From Candidatus Krumholzibacteriia bacterium (GTDB lineage: Bacteria; Krumholzibacteriota; Krumholzibacteriia; LZORAL124-64-63), in contig JANTFX010000012.1 in assembly GCA_024763215.1 (NCBI GenBank), positions 1 to 46,259 on the forward strand: a stretch of 46,259 nt of DNA, given 5' to 3'. Under the pieces are notes generated by a model. It saw only the letters and a program-made list of their open reading frames with translations, was not told the DNA's origin and did no database searches. Below are positions 1-7,996 of the stretch, piece after piece (position 1 is the stretch's first letter; each line of letters opens with the position of its first letter). Position numbers and translations under genes: made by a program.

Positions 1-2
1 CC

Positions 3-1223
3 GTCGACGGCATGCTGCAGTGGTCCCACGATTACTTCGCCTCCGGCTGGGCCATGGATGAGAAGACCGGAGCCATCGATTTCTGGGAACGCATCGACAA
101 CCGCAACGTGCTCAAGGGCGACCTGCTGGTCACGGTGCTGGACCCGGTCGACGGGATCCTGGGGCAGGACGTCCTGGGCGATCCCATCGGCGTGGACAAG
201 CCCAAGGCGGCCAAGATCCGCTGCGGCAAGGGGGTCAACCAGGAGCAGGCCGAAGCGGGCCTGGCCGTCTACGCCTCCCGCCACGGCAAGATCCGCTTCA
301 ACGACGGCACCGTGGCCGTGGATGACGTCATCGTCGTCAAGGGCGACGTGAGCCTGGAGACCGGCAACCTCCACCACAACGGCACCATCGTCGTCGAGGG
401 CGACGTGCGCGAGGGCGCCACCATCCGGACCGAGGGCGACCTCGAGGTCAAGGGGTTGCTCGAACCCTGCGACATCACCGCCGGCGGCAGCGTGACCGTG
501 GGCGGGGGGATCATCGGCGACGAAGACCACGTGATCAGGGCGGGCGGCCACGTGCAGGCCCGCTACATCCGGCAGGCCGTGATCATCGCCGAGGGTGACG
601 TGATGGTGGTCCGGGAAATCAACCACGCGGACATCACAACCCGCGGCAAGGTGGACGTGTCCCAGGGCCGCATCGCCGGGGGCAGGACCCTGGCTCGCAA
701 GGGTATCTTCGTGGCCGAGGCCGGAGCCGGCGGCAGCACCTGCACCGAGCTGATCACCGGGGTGGACGTGCTGCTCCAGGAAAATCTCAAGGAATTGCGG
801 GACCGCATGGCCAGGATCGAGGCCGCCCGCGACAAGATCCAGGCCGCCGTGCAGGAATTCGAATGCGACGAGGAGAACCTGTCCGCAGCCCAGGCCCGGC
901 TGCTATCCGGGTTGCGGGACAAGATCAAGACTCTGGAGCAGGCTCTGCGGGAGGAACAGGCCAGAGAGAAGGAGATGACGGACCGGGCCCGGCGCAAGGC
1001 CCACCTGGAGATCGAGATCTACAAGGAAGTGCGCTCGGGCACCGTCATCCAGCTCGGCAAGCGCAAGCTGCGCGTGCGCACCTCCGTCTACAAGCCCCGG
1101 ATCGCCCGCTTGCGTCGCAACAGCGTCATGGTCCTGCCCATGGCCGAGGACGGCACCGTCGAGGACCCGGAAACCGAGACCGAGGGCCAGGAGGTTCAGC
1201 CGGCGGAGCCGCCCACGGTATAG
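3..1223 (+). CDS. FapA / DUF342 family protein (5' end outside window)
   Basis: This is the C-terminal 406 residues of a FapA (DUF342) protein. The frame is open to the window edge, and the first visible residues already lie inside the conserved domain (PVDGILGQDVLGDPI, then KIRCGKGV), so the true start is upstream. The middle is a glycine- and valine-rich repetitive stretch (VEGDVREGATIRTEGDLEVKG and similar) expected to form a beta-helix like that of polymer-forming/bactofilin domains. It is followed by a charged coiled coil at about residues 260-330 and a short basic C-terminus. FapA proteins are cytoplasmic and have been linked to flagellar or polar assembly and to cell-surface regulation, but the biochemical role is unsettled and no flagellar gene is in view. 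Its last 28 bases overlap the 3' end of the convergent metal permease gene. Confidence 0.82.
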   Translation, partial: VDGMLQWSHDYFASGWAMDEKTGAIDFWERIDNRNVLKGDLLVTVLDPVDGILGQDVLGDPIGVDKPKAAKIRCGKGVNQEQAEAGLAVYASRHGKIRFNDGTVAVDDVIVVKGDVSLETGNLHHNGTIVVEGDVREGATIRTEGDLEVKGLLEPCDITAGGSVTVGGGIIGDEDHVIRAGGHVQARYIRQAVIIAEGDVMVVREINHADITTRGKVDVSQGRIAGGRTLARKGIFVAEAGAGGSTCTELITGVDVLLQENLKELRDRMARIEAARDKIQAAVQEFECDEENLSAAQARLLSGLRDKIKTLEQALREEQAREKEMTDRARRKAHLEIEIYKEVRSGTVIQLGKRKLRVRTSVYKPRIARLRRNSVMVLPMAEDGTVEDPETETEGQEVQPAEPPTV

Positions 1224-2461
1224 CCGAGCTTTTCCACCGCCTGCGCCGCCAGGGCCGCATCCAGGTCCCGTCCCTCGACCACCGCCCGCCCTTCATCCAG
1301 CATGACCCGGCAACTTTCGACTCCCGGCAGGGCGCGCAAGGCGTTTTCCACGCTTGCTGCGCAGTGGCTGCAGCGCATGCCCGTGATCTTCAGCTCCAGG
1401 CGACCGGAGGCGGACGAGCCGGCGTCGCAGGCTCCGTCGCAGCAAGACTCCTGGTGCCCGCGGCGGTACCAGCTCCAGGCCAGGACCGCCACCAGCAACA
1501 CCGCCCACAGATGGCCCGGCCAGCCCACCGCGTGGTGCGCCTGCGGAGACCCTGCCAGAAACGGCAGGGCCAGAGAGGCCCTGGGCAACAGCCAGTCCAG
1601 GGCCAGGCCGCAGCCGAAGGCGCTGACCGCCACGGTGCCCAGATAGGCGGCCGCGGCGCGGCGGCCCAGGATCCTGTTGACCGTGGTCAGGGCCGCGGCG
1701 TTGGTGGCCGGGCCGGCGATCAGGAAGGCCAGGGCGGCTCCCGGGCTGGCGCCCAGGTAGATGAAGCTCGCGGCGATGGGCACGCTGCCGGTGGCGCACA
1801 CGTAAAGGGGGATGCCCACCAGCATCATGACCAGGATGGCCGCCGGCCCCTGGCCCAGGTAGTTCTGCAGGAAATCGGCGGGCACCAGGGCACCCAGAAG
1901 GCCGGCCAGGATCAGCCCCATGACCAGGGCGCGGCCGATATCCCCGGGCAGGGTCTCCAGACCGTAAGACAGCGCGGACCTGAGCCTGGCTCCGAGGCCC
2001 TGCGGCCTCGGGCCCGCCGGCTGCTGCGGGGCCAGCCGGTGCTCATCCGGGTCCAGCGCCTGCACGGTCAATCCCCCGAGCAGGCCCGTGATCAGGGCCG
2101 CCACGGGCCGGAACACGGCGAAGAACGGCCCCAGCAGGGTCCAGGTCACCAGCACCGAATCCACGCCGGTCTGGGGCGTCGAGAGCAGGAACGCGGTGGT
2201 GGCCGCCCGGCTGGCGCCGTGGCTGCGCAGCGAGGCGCCCACCGGCAGCACACCGCAGGAACACAGGGGCAAAGGGATGCCCAGCAGGGCGGCCTTGAAG
2301 ACCGGACCCGGCCCATGGCCCCCCAGATGGCGTTCCATCCATACGGCGGAGATGAAGACCGACAACAAGCCGGCCACCAGGAAGCCCAGCAACAGGTAGG
2401 GCGCCATCTGGGCGGTGATCAGCCAGGTCTGCCAGGCGATGTTTTGCAGCAATTCCCACAT
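1196..2461 (-). CDS. Cu/Zn efflux-type permease (SO_0444/ArsP-like) with C-terminal HMA domain
   Basis: A 421-aa polytopic inner-membrane permease of the DUF318/ArsP superfamily. The N-terminal helix block (QMAPYLLLGFLVAGLL) is followed by the family motif PLPLCSCGVLP (Cys67 and Cys69), a second permease half with the matching glycine/proline-rich helices, a Cys-rich linker (CCDGACD) and a C-terminal heavy-metal-associated domain with GMRCSHC at residues 361-367. This architecture is described for SO_0444-type Cu/Zn efflux transporters, so export of a soft metal is likely; the substrate is inference. An upstream TTG at 2506 would add 15 residues, but the ATG at 2461 starts exactly where family members begin. 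Its 3' end overlaps the convergent FapA gene. Confidence 0.8.
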   Translation of the reverse strand: MWELLQNIAWQTWLITAQMAPYLLLGFLVAGLLSVFISAVWMERHLGGHGPGPVFKAALLGIPLPLCSCGVLPVGASLRSHGASRAATTAFLLSTPQTGVDSVLVTWTLLGPFFAVFRPVAALITGLLGGLTVQALDPDEHRLAPQQPAGPRPQGLGARLRSALSYGLETLPGDIGRALVMGLILAGLLGALVPADFLQNYLGQGPAAILVMMLVGIPLYVCATGSVPIAASFIYLGASPGAALAFLIAGPATNAAALTTVNRILGRRAAAAYLGTVAVSAFGCGLALDWLLPRASLALPFLAGSPQAHHAVGWPGHLWAVLLVAVLAWSWYRRGHQESCCDGACDAGSSASGRLELKITGMRCSHCAASVENALRALPGVESCRVMLDEGRAVVEGRDLDAALAAQAVEKLGYTVGGSAG

Positions 2462-2542
2462 GAGGTCACGGTCCCGCAGGGGTGGATGGTCGTCGATGCG
2501 GGACAAGATAGGTCAGCATTCGCCGACCCGAAAGGCACGCGC

Positions 2543-3079
2543 TCACCAGTAGTAGTAGATGCCGACCTGGGGCACCAGCTTGGTCTCGTCATGGTTGGCG
2601 TCGTGGACGAAATCGGCCTCGAACTGCAACGACCAGCGCTGGCCCTGGAGGAATTCGACCCCCACGCCGCCGCCGGTGTTCCAGCCCTCCTCCAGGTTCC
2701 AGACCTCGGGATCGCCCCCGCCGACCTTCTCCTTGTGGTAAAAGTAGGCCGCGCCGCCGGTCACGTACAGGCGCAGGCGCTGATCCTGCCGCAGGATGTA
2801 ATCGAGCTGGAAACCGGTGTTGTGGTGCTTGTTGTCCGCCGTGTGCCACACCCCGCCGGCCACCTGAAGGTACAGGTACCACGTCAGGGGGTAGCGGAAG
2901 GCCAGGCCATGCCCGCCCAGCTTGCCGAAGTGGGCCCCGAGGGCGCCGGCCATGGTGTCGGTGGTGCGGTTCCAGTCGCCGCCCGGGCCGTACTGGGCGC
3001 AGGCGGGGCCGGCGGTCACAGCCGGCAACAAGACGGCCATGACGATCAACAGCAAAACGGCGGTGAATATGCGGCGCAT
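2543..3079 (-). CDS. Small secreted protein, likely outer-membrane beta-barrel
   Basis: A 178-aa protein with a clear signal peptide (MRRIFTAVLLLIVMAVLLPAV, cleavage near ACA-Q). It then has alternating aromatic/hydrophobic strands (WYLYLQVAGGVWH, RLRLYVTGGAAYFYH, WSLQFEADFVHD) and ends in VGIYYYW. The strand pattern and terminal aromatic residue fit a small eight-stranded outer-membrane barrel of the OmpW/PagP/acyloxyacyl-hydrolase-like size class, but I recognise no specific family. The ATG at 3079 is preceded by AGGAGG at ideal spacing, so the longer GTG start at 3100 is unlikely. It is probably transcribed on its own, divergently from the DUF819 gene. Confidence 0.65.
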   Translation of the reverse strand: MRRIFTAVLLLIVMAVLLPAVTAGPACAQYGPGGDWNRTTDTMAGALGAHFGKLGGHGLAFRYPLTWYLYLQVAGGVWHTADNKHHNTGFQLDYILRQDQRLRLYVTGGAAYFYHKEKVGGGDPEVWNLEEGWNTGGGVGVEFLQGQRWSLQFEADFVHDANHDETKLVPQVGIYYYW

Positions 3080-3254
3080 GGTTCCCTCCTGTCCGCGCAC
3101 ATGGGCGGACCTGGCTCAGATCCTTCTGATCGGGGCGCCCATTGTGCCTGAAACCCGAAGTTTTTTCCAGCACCTTTCCGGTCTGGGCGCAAGCGGCGGC
3201 ATCTGGTAACCTGCCACGCGGTTCACCCCCCCGATCAACCAAAGGACGCCCATC

Positions 3255-4418
3255 ATGCCTGCCACCCTGATCGCGCCGACCAATGCCTGGGCCGTCTGGA
3301 CCATCCTGCTGGCCGCCGCCGCCTGCGGCCTGCTGGGCGAGCGCACGCCGTGGGGCCGCCGCCTCTCGGGCGTGATCCTGACCATGGGCGTAACCTTCGC
3401 CCTGTCCAACCTGGGCGTGATCCCCTCGGACGGGGTGCCGGCCTATGACGTGGTGTGGGGCTATCTGGTCCCGCTGGCCATCCCCCTGCTGCTGCTGCGC
3501 GCGGACCTGCGGCGCATCCTGCGCGAGGCCGGACCGACGCTGATCGCTTATGCCGTCGGCGCCGTGGGCACGGTCATCGGCACCATCACGGCGTTCCACA
3601 TCGTGCCGCTGGGTCCGGAGGGCTGGAAACTGGCGAGCATCTTCTCGGCCACCTACATCGGCGGGTCCATGAACTACGCCGCGGCCGCCGAGGCGGTGGG
3701 CCTGCACAGCGGCGACCTGCTGAGCGCGGGCGTGGCGGCGGACAACCTGGTGATGGCCCTGTACTTCCTGGTGCTGTTCGCCCTGCCCGGGATCGGCTGG
3801 CTGCGCGCCCGCTACCGGCGGCGCACGCCGCAGGCCGCAGGCCCGGATCCGGATGCGGTGGGCGCCGCGATCCCGGACCCCGGGGCCGCTCTGCCCCGCT
3901 TTCCCGAGATCGGCCGCAGCACCCTGGCGCTGGCCCTGGCCGCGGGGCTGTGCTGGGCCGGATACGGCATCGCCGCGGCCGCCGGCTGGCATGGCGGCGG
4001 CATCCTGGTGACCACCGCCCTGACGGTCACCCTGGCCACTGCGATTCCCGGCCCCCTGCGAACCCTGGACGGCGCCGAGGTCATGGGCGCGTTCCTGATG
4101 CAGATCTTCTTCGCGGTGATCGGCGCCAGCGCCAACGTCGCCGTCGTCCTGCGCGTGGGCCCGCTGTTGTTCGCCTTCGCCGCGCTGATCCTGTTGATCC
4201 ACCTGGTGTTCCTGCTTGGGGTGGGCCGCCTGCTGCGGCTGGATCTGGCCGAGCTGGTCATCGCCTCGAACGCCAACATGGGCGGGCCGACCACCGCCGC
4301 GGCCATGGCCGTGGCCCGCAAGTGGGACACCCTGGTGCTGCCGGCCATCCTTTGCGGCACCCTGGGCTACGCCGTGGCCACCTTCCTGGGCGTGGCCCTG
4401 GGGCACTGGTTGCGGTAG
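3255..4418 (+). CDS. DUF819 family membrane protein
   Basis: A 387-aa integral membrane protein with about ten hydrophobic helices, matching the DUF819 (YjcL-like) family in length and in its conserved segments: SATYIGGSMNYAAAAEAVGL near residue 135 and the related second-half segment ASNANMGGPTTAAAMA near residue 337. The two glycine/asparagine-rich segments lie in equivalent positions of an inverted repeat, as in secondary carriers. The substrate is unknown for the family. ATG 3255 is preceded by AAAGGA. The glutathione peroxidase gene follows 56 bases downstream on the same strand and may be co-transcribed. Confidence 0.8.
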   Translation: MPATLIAPTNAWAVWTILLAAAACGLLGERTPWGRRLSGVILTMGVTFALSNLGVIPSDGVPAYDVVWGYLVPLAIPLLLLRADLRRILREAGPTLIAYAVGAVGTVIGTITAFHIVPLGPEGWKLASIFSATYIGGSMNYAAAAEAVGLHSGDLLSAGVAADNLVMALYFLVLFALPGIGWLRARYRRRTPQAAGPDPDAVGAAIPDPGAALPRFPEIGRSTLALALAAGLCWAGYGIAAAAGWHGGGILVTTALTVTLATAIPGPLRTLDGAEVMGAFLMQIFFAVIGASANVAVVLRVGPLLFAFAALILLIHLVFLLGVGRLLRLDLAELVIASNANMGGPTTAAAMAVARKWDTLVLPAILCGTLGYAVATFLGVALGHWLR

Positions 4419-4474
4419 CGTTCCGGAGTTACCATGGCGTAAGAGATCCTAACCTTTTCGTCGGGAGGCCCAGC

Positions 4475-5080
4475 GTGAAAACCTTTCTGATCATCGGCGC
4501 GGTGCTGCTGATCCTGGCCGCAGGCGGCGGCCTCTACTACCGCTCCGTCTTCGCCGGCGGAGTCCAGGAGCCCGCCCAGCCCTCCCAGGGCAGCCTGTGG
4601 GACTTCCAGATCCGGAATCTGGCCGGCGAGGCCACCGATCTGTCCGCCTACGAGGGCAAGGTCGCCCTGGTGGTGAACACCGCCAGCAAGTGCGGGTTCA
4701 CCCCGCAATACAAGGGGCTGCAGGCCCTGTACGAGAAGTACCGCGACCGGGGTCTGGTGGTCCTCGGCTTCCCGAGCAACGATTTCCGGCAGCAGGAGCC
4801 TGGCACGGCGGACGAGATCCGCAAGTTCTGCACCGTGAACTACGGTGTGACCTTCCCGCTGATGGCAAAGGTCAAGGTCACCGGGCCGGAAAAGTGCGCG
4901 GTCTACAAGTTCTTGACCGCGGGCGGCCTCAAGGAGCCCACCTGGAACTTCACCAAGTATCTGGTGGGGCGCGACGGCAAGGTCATCGCGCGGTACGCGC
5001 CGAAGGCCAAGCCGGATGACAAGGGGTTGCTGGAGGCGATCGAAAAGGCCCTGTCTACATCTTCAAAGCCCGCTGGATGA
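4475..5080 (+). CDS. Membrane-anchored glutathione peroxidase-like thiol peroxidase
   Basis: A 201-aa protein: one N-terminal transmembrane anchor (residues 3-21), a short linker, then a glutathione peroxidase domain. The tetrad is visible: Cys73 in NTASKCGFT, Gln107 in RQQEPG, and Trp157-Asn158 in TWNFTKY. The peroxidatic residue is cysteine, not selenocysteine. Cys119 (RKFCTVNYGV) is a candidate resolving cysteine, so a thioredoxin-dependent peroxidase facing the periplasm is more likely than a true glutathione enzyme. It starts with GTG at 4475 behind GGGAGG; the long in-frame extension upstream is only the shadow frame of the DUF819 gene. The last 26 bases overlap the convergent TPR gene. 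Confidence 0.85.
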   Translation: MKTFLIIGAVLLILAAGGGLYYRSVFAGGVQEPAQPSQGSLWDFQIRNLAGEATDLSAYEGKVALVVNTASKCGFTPQYKGLQALYEKYRDRGLVVLGFPSNDFRQQEPGTADEIRKFCTVNYGVTFPLMAKVKVTGPEKCAVYKFLTAGGLKEPTWNFTKYLVGRDGKVIARYAPKAKPDDKGLLEAIEKALSTSSKPAG

Positions 5081-6302
5081 GCAACTGGGCCATATCGGCC
5101 TGCTCGCTGTAATTCGAAGCGGTTGCCAGCAGGTCCAGGGCCGCCTCCTTCTGCCCCAGTTCCAGGGCGCAGTACCCCTGCATCAGCCAGGCCCTGCCGT
5201 TGGCAGGCTGCAATTCGGCCAAGTGAGCGTATTCCTTGCGAGCTGAATTATAGTCCTTGCGCATGTAGTGGATATCGGCCAGCAAGGAGACCAACGTCGG
5301 CGTCTCCTCTCGGGCCAGCGCCTGCCGCAATGCGGCCTGGGCCTCGTCCAGCTCATGAGCGGCGATCAGAGAGGATACGAGCCGCTCGAACTGACGGGTT
5401 TCAGGCTTGTCTTCCATACCGGCCCGGTAGTGATTGGCCGCCAGGGCTGGCACTCCGGCCAGGGTGTAGAGATCTCCCAGTTGCCGCTGCTCATCCGGAC
5501 GCAAGGGGCGCAGGAAGCCCACCAGGTTGAGAGCCACGGCCGCCGACCGGTAATCCGCAATCGCCACGGAATACTGGTACCTGAGGTACCACATGGTCGG
5601 ATCCTCTGGAAAGAGGGCCTGCATCTCGTCCACCGCGGCGGCCACGGAAGCGGGCTTCTCGGTTCGCACCGCCGCCGCTACCAACCCCTGGTACCAGCGG
5701 AGCTGGGCGCTCGCGGGATTTTGATCGATCAGGTCTGAAAAAACCGCGGCGGCCGCACTGAAGTCACCCGCCTGGAGTCTGGCTGTCCCGCTGAAATACA
5801 GGACATCCACAGGTTTTTCGGGATCGACCGCATATCCGGTCGCGAAGGCCTCGGCGGCCTCTGCGTACCGCTCAAGCTTGTATGCTGCATCGGCCAACCC
5901 GTACCAGCCCTTGGCCAGATCCGGTTCCAGGGTCACGGCTCGCCGATAATGATCCAACGCCTCGGACATTCGCCCCAGGTCGGCCAACTCCTGCGCCAGG
6001 TGCAATTCCACCAGGTAGTGGTCCTGACCGCTGCCGACAAGGATTTCCACGGCCCGTTCGATGTTGCCGCGTCGCGCAAAGCCGGCGGCCCGCACCAACA
6101 CCTTGCGCACCTTGCGCGGAGCGGACGCCAGGTCGTAGAGGTCGGCCTTCTCCATGGCCCGGTTCCGCGCGACGGGCGTGCCGGTCTCGGCGTGTTCAGC
6201 GGATGTCGCCGCGGTTTCCGCCATGCCCACGGCACCCAGCGACACCATCACCACCAGGACGCAACCTGCCAGGATATTCTTGGTTCTCCGTGCTTGGATC
6301 AT
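5055..6302 (-). CDS. TPR-repeat protein of the TonB energiser operon
   Basis: A 415-aa exported protein: N-terminal signal or anchor (about residues 9-28), then tandem tetratricopeptide-like helical pairs through to the end (for example EALDHYRRAVTLEPDLAKGWYGLA and AEAAEAFATGYAVDPEKP). It is the last gene of the operon, 13 bases after tonB, and starts at an ATG behind GGGAG. A TPR protein in this position is also found in Vibrio-type TonB2 operons, where it contributes to function of the TonB complex; that role is inferred here from gene order. Likely location is the periplasm. The 3' end overlaps the convergent peroxidase gene by 26 bases with no terminator between them. Confidence 0.8.
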   Translation of the reverse strand: MIQARRTKNILAGCVLVVMVSLGAVGMAETAATSAEHAETGTPVARNRAMEKADLYDLASAPRKVRKVLVRAAGFARRGNIERAVEILVGSGQDHYLVELHLAQELADLGRMSEALDHYRRAVTLEPDLAKGWYGLADAAYKLERYAEAAEAFATGYAVDPEKPVDVLYFSGTARLQAGDFSAAAAVFSDLIDQNPASAQLRWYQGLVAAAVRTEKPASVAAAVDEMQALFPEDPTMWYLRYQYSVAIADYRSAAVALNLVGFLRPLRPDEQRQLGDLYTLAGVPALAANHYRAGMEDKPETRQFERLVSSLIAAHELDEAQAALRQALAREETPTLVSLLADIHYMRKDYNSARKEYAHLAELQPANGRAWLMQGYCALELGQKEAALDLLATASNYSEQADMAQLLIQRALKM

Positions 6303-6315
6303 AATCTCCCTCGCC

Positions 6316-6942
6316 TCAATTCAAGTTGAACCGGATGGTTGTCACCACCCAGGACGCCACGTTCTGGCCCCCGATCTGGCCCGGTTGGAAACGCCAGCGC
6401 ACCAGGGAGCGCCTGACCACCTCCTCGAACCGTCCCTGTGGTTGGGCCTTCAGGATGTTGATATTGCCGACACTGCCGTCTTCCCGGACCATGAATTTGA
6501 CCGCCACGTATCCCTCGATGCCCATCTCTCGCGCCCGGTAGGGATAATCGGGCTGTACCCGGGCGATGGTCTGGGGCGCACGGTCCAGGTCCGCAGAATC
6601 GAAGATGAAGTCATCCCGGGCGCCTCCCATTTCCTGGCCCGCCAGATCGATCTGCACAGCCAAACCATCCAACGCCGGACCCGTGACCGCGGGCTGCACC
6701 AGGGCCGGAGCGAAATCCGGACGCTCCGGCTGTGGAGTCGGAGGCTCGGGCTCCTGGACCTCTTCCTGCTGCGGCGGTTCGGGGGGCTGGAGGGACACCA
6801 GGCTGACGCCCACCGGTTCGGTGATGTCCTGCGGCGCACCGTGCTGCTCGGCCAGCAGCCCGGCCAGCAGGAAGACCATGGCGTTGGCCACCAGGGCCAC
6901 TGCAAGGATTCCAGACCTGCGTACGGCCAGCGTCAGGGTCAT
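6316..6942 (-). CDS. tonB: TonB energy-transducing protein (TonB2-like)
   Basis: A 208-aa TonB protein: cytoplasmic start (MTLTLAVRRS), one transmembrane helix at about residues 12-30, a Pro/Glu-rich periplasmic spacer (PPEPPQQEEVQEPEPPTPQP) and a C-terminal TonB domain from about residue 125 (VQPDYPYRAREMGIEGYVAVKF through RRSLVRWRFQPGQ to the end). The spacer is short, as in TonB2-class proteins. Its ATG overlaps the exbD stop codon (ATGA), indicating translational coupling. It should couple the proton-motive force harvested by ExbB/ExbD to outer-membrane receptors, most simply the one at 12521-15280. Confidence 0.92.
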   Translation of the reverse strand: MTLTLAVRRSGILAVALVANAMVFLLAGLLAEQHGAPQDITEPVGVSLVSLQPPEPPQQEEVQEPEPPTPQPERPDFAPALVQPAVTGPALDGLAVQIDLAGQEMGGARDDFIFDSADLDRAPQTIARVQPDYPYRAREMGIEGYVAVKFMVREDGSVGNINILKAQPQGRFEEVVRRSLVRWRFQPGQIGGQNVASWVVTTIRFNLN

Positions 6943-7361
6943 TCCCCCGAAGCCTCCTGCTTGGCGGCCAGGCTGACGTTGCCCGCACCGGCCAGCCGGC
7001 ACTGATCCATGACCCCTACCACCACACCTGTCTCGCTGGCCTTGTCCGCCACCACCACAACCCCGCCCTCGGGATCCTCGGCCAAGGCTCTTTCAACCAG
7101 GCCGCGGACGCTGCGCATATCGACCTGCTTGCCCTCGAAATAGACATCCCCCCCGCTGGCCACCCCCACCATGATGCTGCCGCGTTCCTTGACCTCGGCC
7201 GTTGCGGCGGTCGAGCGCGAAACGTCGATGCCCGCCTCTTTGACAAAACTGGTGGTCACCACGAAGAAGATCAGCAGCAGAAAGACCATGTCCACCAAAG
7301 GCCCCATGTTGATGTCGACCTTGTCGCCGCCACCCCGGACCGATCCGCGCACGTTGATCAT
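6939..7361 (-). CDS. exbD: ExbD biopolymer transport protein
   Basis: A 140-aa single-pass inner-membrane protein. The transmembrane helix at about residues 20-38 carries the family's essential aspartate in PLVDMVFLLLIFFVV (Asp24). It is followed by a periplasmic domain of the usual size. ExbD forms the proton-conducting motor with ExbB and drives TonB. Start and stop both overlap neighbours by four bases (ATGA with exbB and with tonB), as expected for a tightly coupled operon. Confidence 0.92.
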   Translation of the reverse strand: MINVRGSVRGGGDKVDINMGPLVDMVFLLLIFFVVTTSFVKEAGIDVSRSTAATAEVKERGSIMVGVASGGDVYFEGKQVDMRSVRGLVERALAEDPEGGVVVVADKASETGVVVGVMDQCRLAGAGNVSLAAKQEASGE

Positions 7362-7996
7362 GGCACCGTCACCTTTCTGGTTTCACCCGCGCCTTCGCGC
7401 AGAAGCCGATCGAGGGCCACACTGAACTCATCGAGGGTGCAGGCCAGGCTGCGTGCCTTGCGCCACAGGGCGCCGTTGAGGAGCAGGCCCGGGATCGCCA
7501 CCATCAGCCCAGCCTGGGTCGTGATCAGGGCCACAGAAATGCCCCCGGCCATGGCCTTGGCATTGCTGGTACCGAAGACCGAGATCACCTCGAAGGTCTG
7601 GATCATTCCCAGGACGGTGCCCAGCAGACCCAGCAGGGGAGCCACTGCCGCCAGCACAGTGATTACCGGTAGGCGGCTGGACAGATCCCGGCGGCGTTGG
7701 TCGGTCAGACAAGAAAGCAGGGCGCGGTCCACCGCTGTCACTCCCGCCCGGACGGCCAGAAAATCCTCCAGCAGGTAGCGCCGCAGGCCGTGGCCGTGCC
7801 CATTTGGGTGGGGAGTTCCATACACCAACAGGGCCGCCGCGTCGGTGATCGCGATATCAGCGCCCTGGTAGCGTGCGAACGCGCGGTACTTGTCGATGAT
7901 CAGCCCCCACATGACCAGGGAGGTGGCCAGCAGGGGGACCATCACCCAGCCCCCCTGTTGCAGGTATTCCACGGTGGACCATATTCGCTCAGCCAC
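7358..7996 (-). CDS. exbB: ExbB-like MotA/TolQ/ExbB proton channel (second ExbB of the operon)
   Basis: A 212-aa three-helix protein of the MotA/TolQ/ExbB family: helix 1 near residues 15-35, a cytoplasmic loop, then the long conserved helices containing AAVAPLLGLLGTVLGMIQTF and ALITTQAGLMVAIPGLLL. It starts with GTG at 7996 behind AAGGGAGG and overlaps the end of the larger ExbB-like gene by eight bases. It is of normal ExbB length and corresponds to ExbB2 in Vibrio-type operons, working with ExbD and TonB while the longer paralog plays the TtpC role. Confidence 0.92.
   Translation of the reverse strand: MAERIWSTVEYLQQGGWVMVPLLATSLVMWGLIIDKYRAFARYQGADIAITDAAALLVYGTPHPNGHGHGLRRYLLEDFLAVRAGVTAVDRALLSCLTDQRRRDLSSRLPVITVLAAVAPLLGLLGTVLGMIQTFEVISVFGTSNAKAMAGGISVALITTQAGLMVAIPGLLLNGALWRKARSLACTLDEFSVALDRLLREGAGETRKVTVP

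Noticed and set aside
863-3151. 762-codon plus-strand open frame across three genes
   Set aside because: Runs through the FapA end, the permease and the small barrel gene on the wrong frame or strand; Gln/Gly/Arg-rich low-complexity translation typical of a shadow.
4680-4710. Selenocysteine in the glutathione peroxidase
   Set aside because: The peroxidatic position is an ordinary Cys codon (tgc), and no in-frame TGA interrupts the gene.
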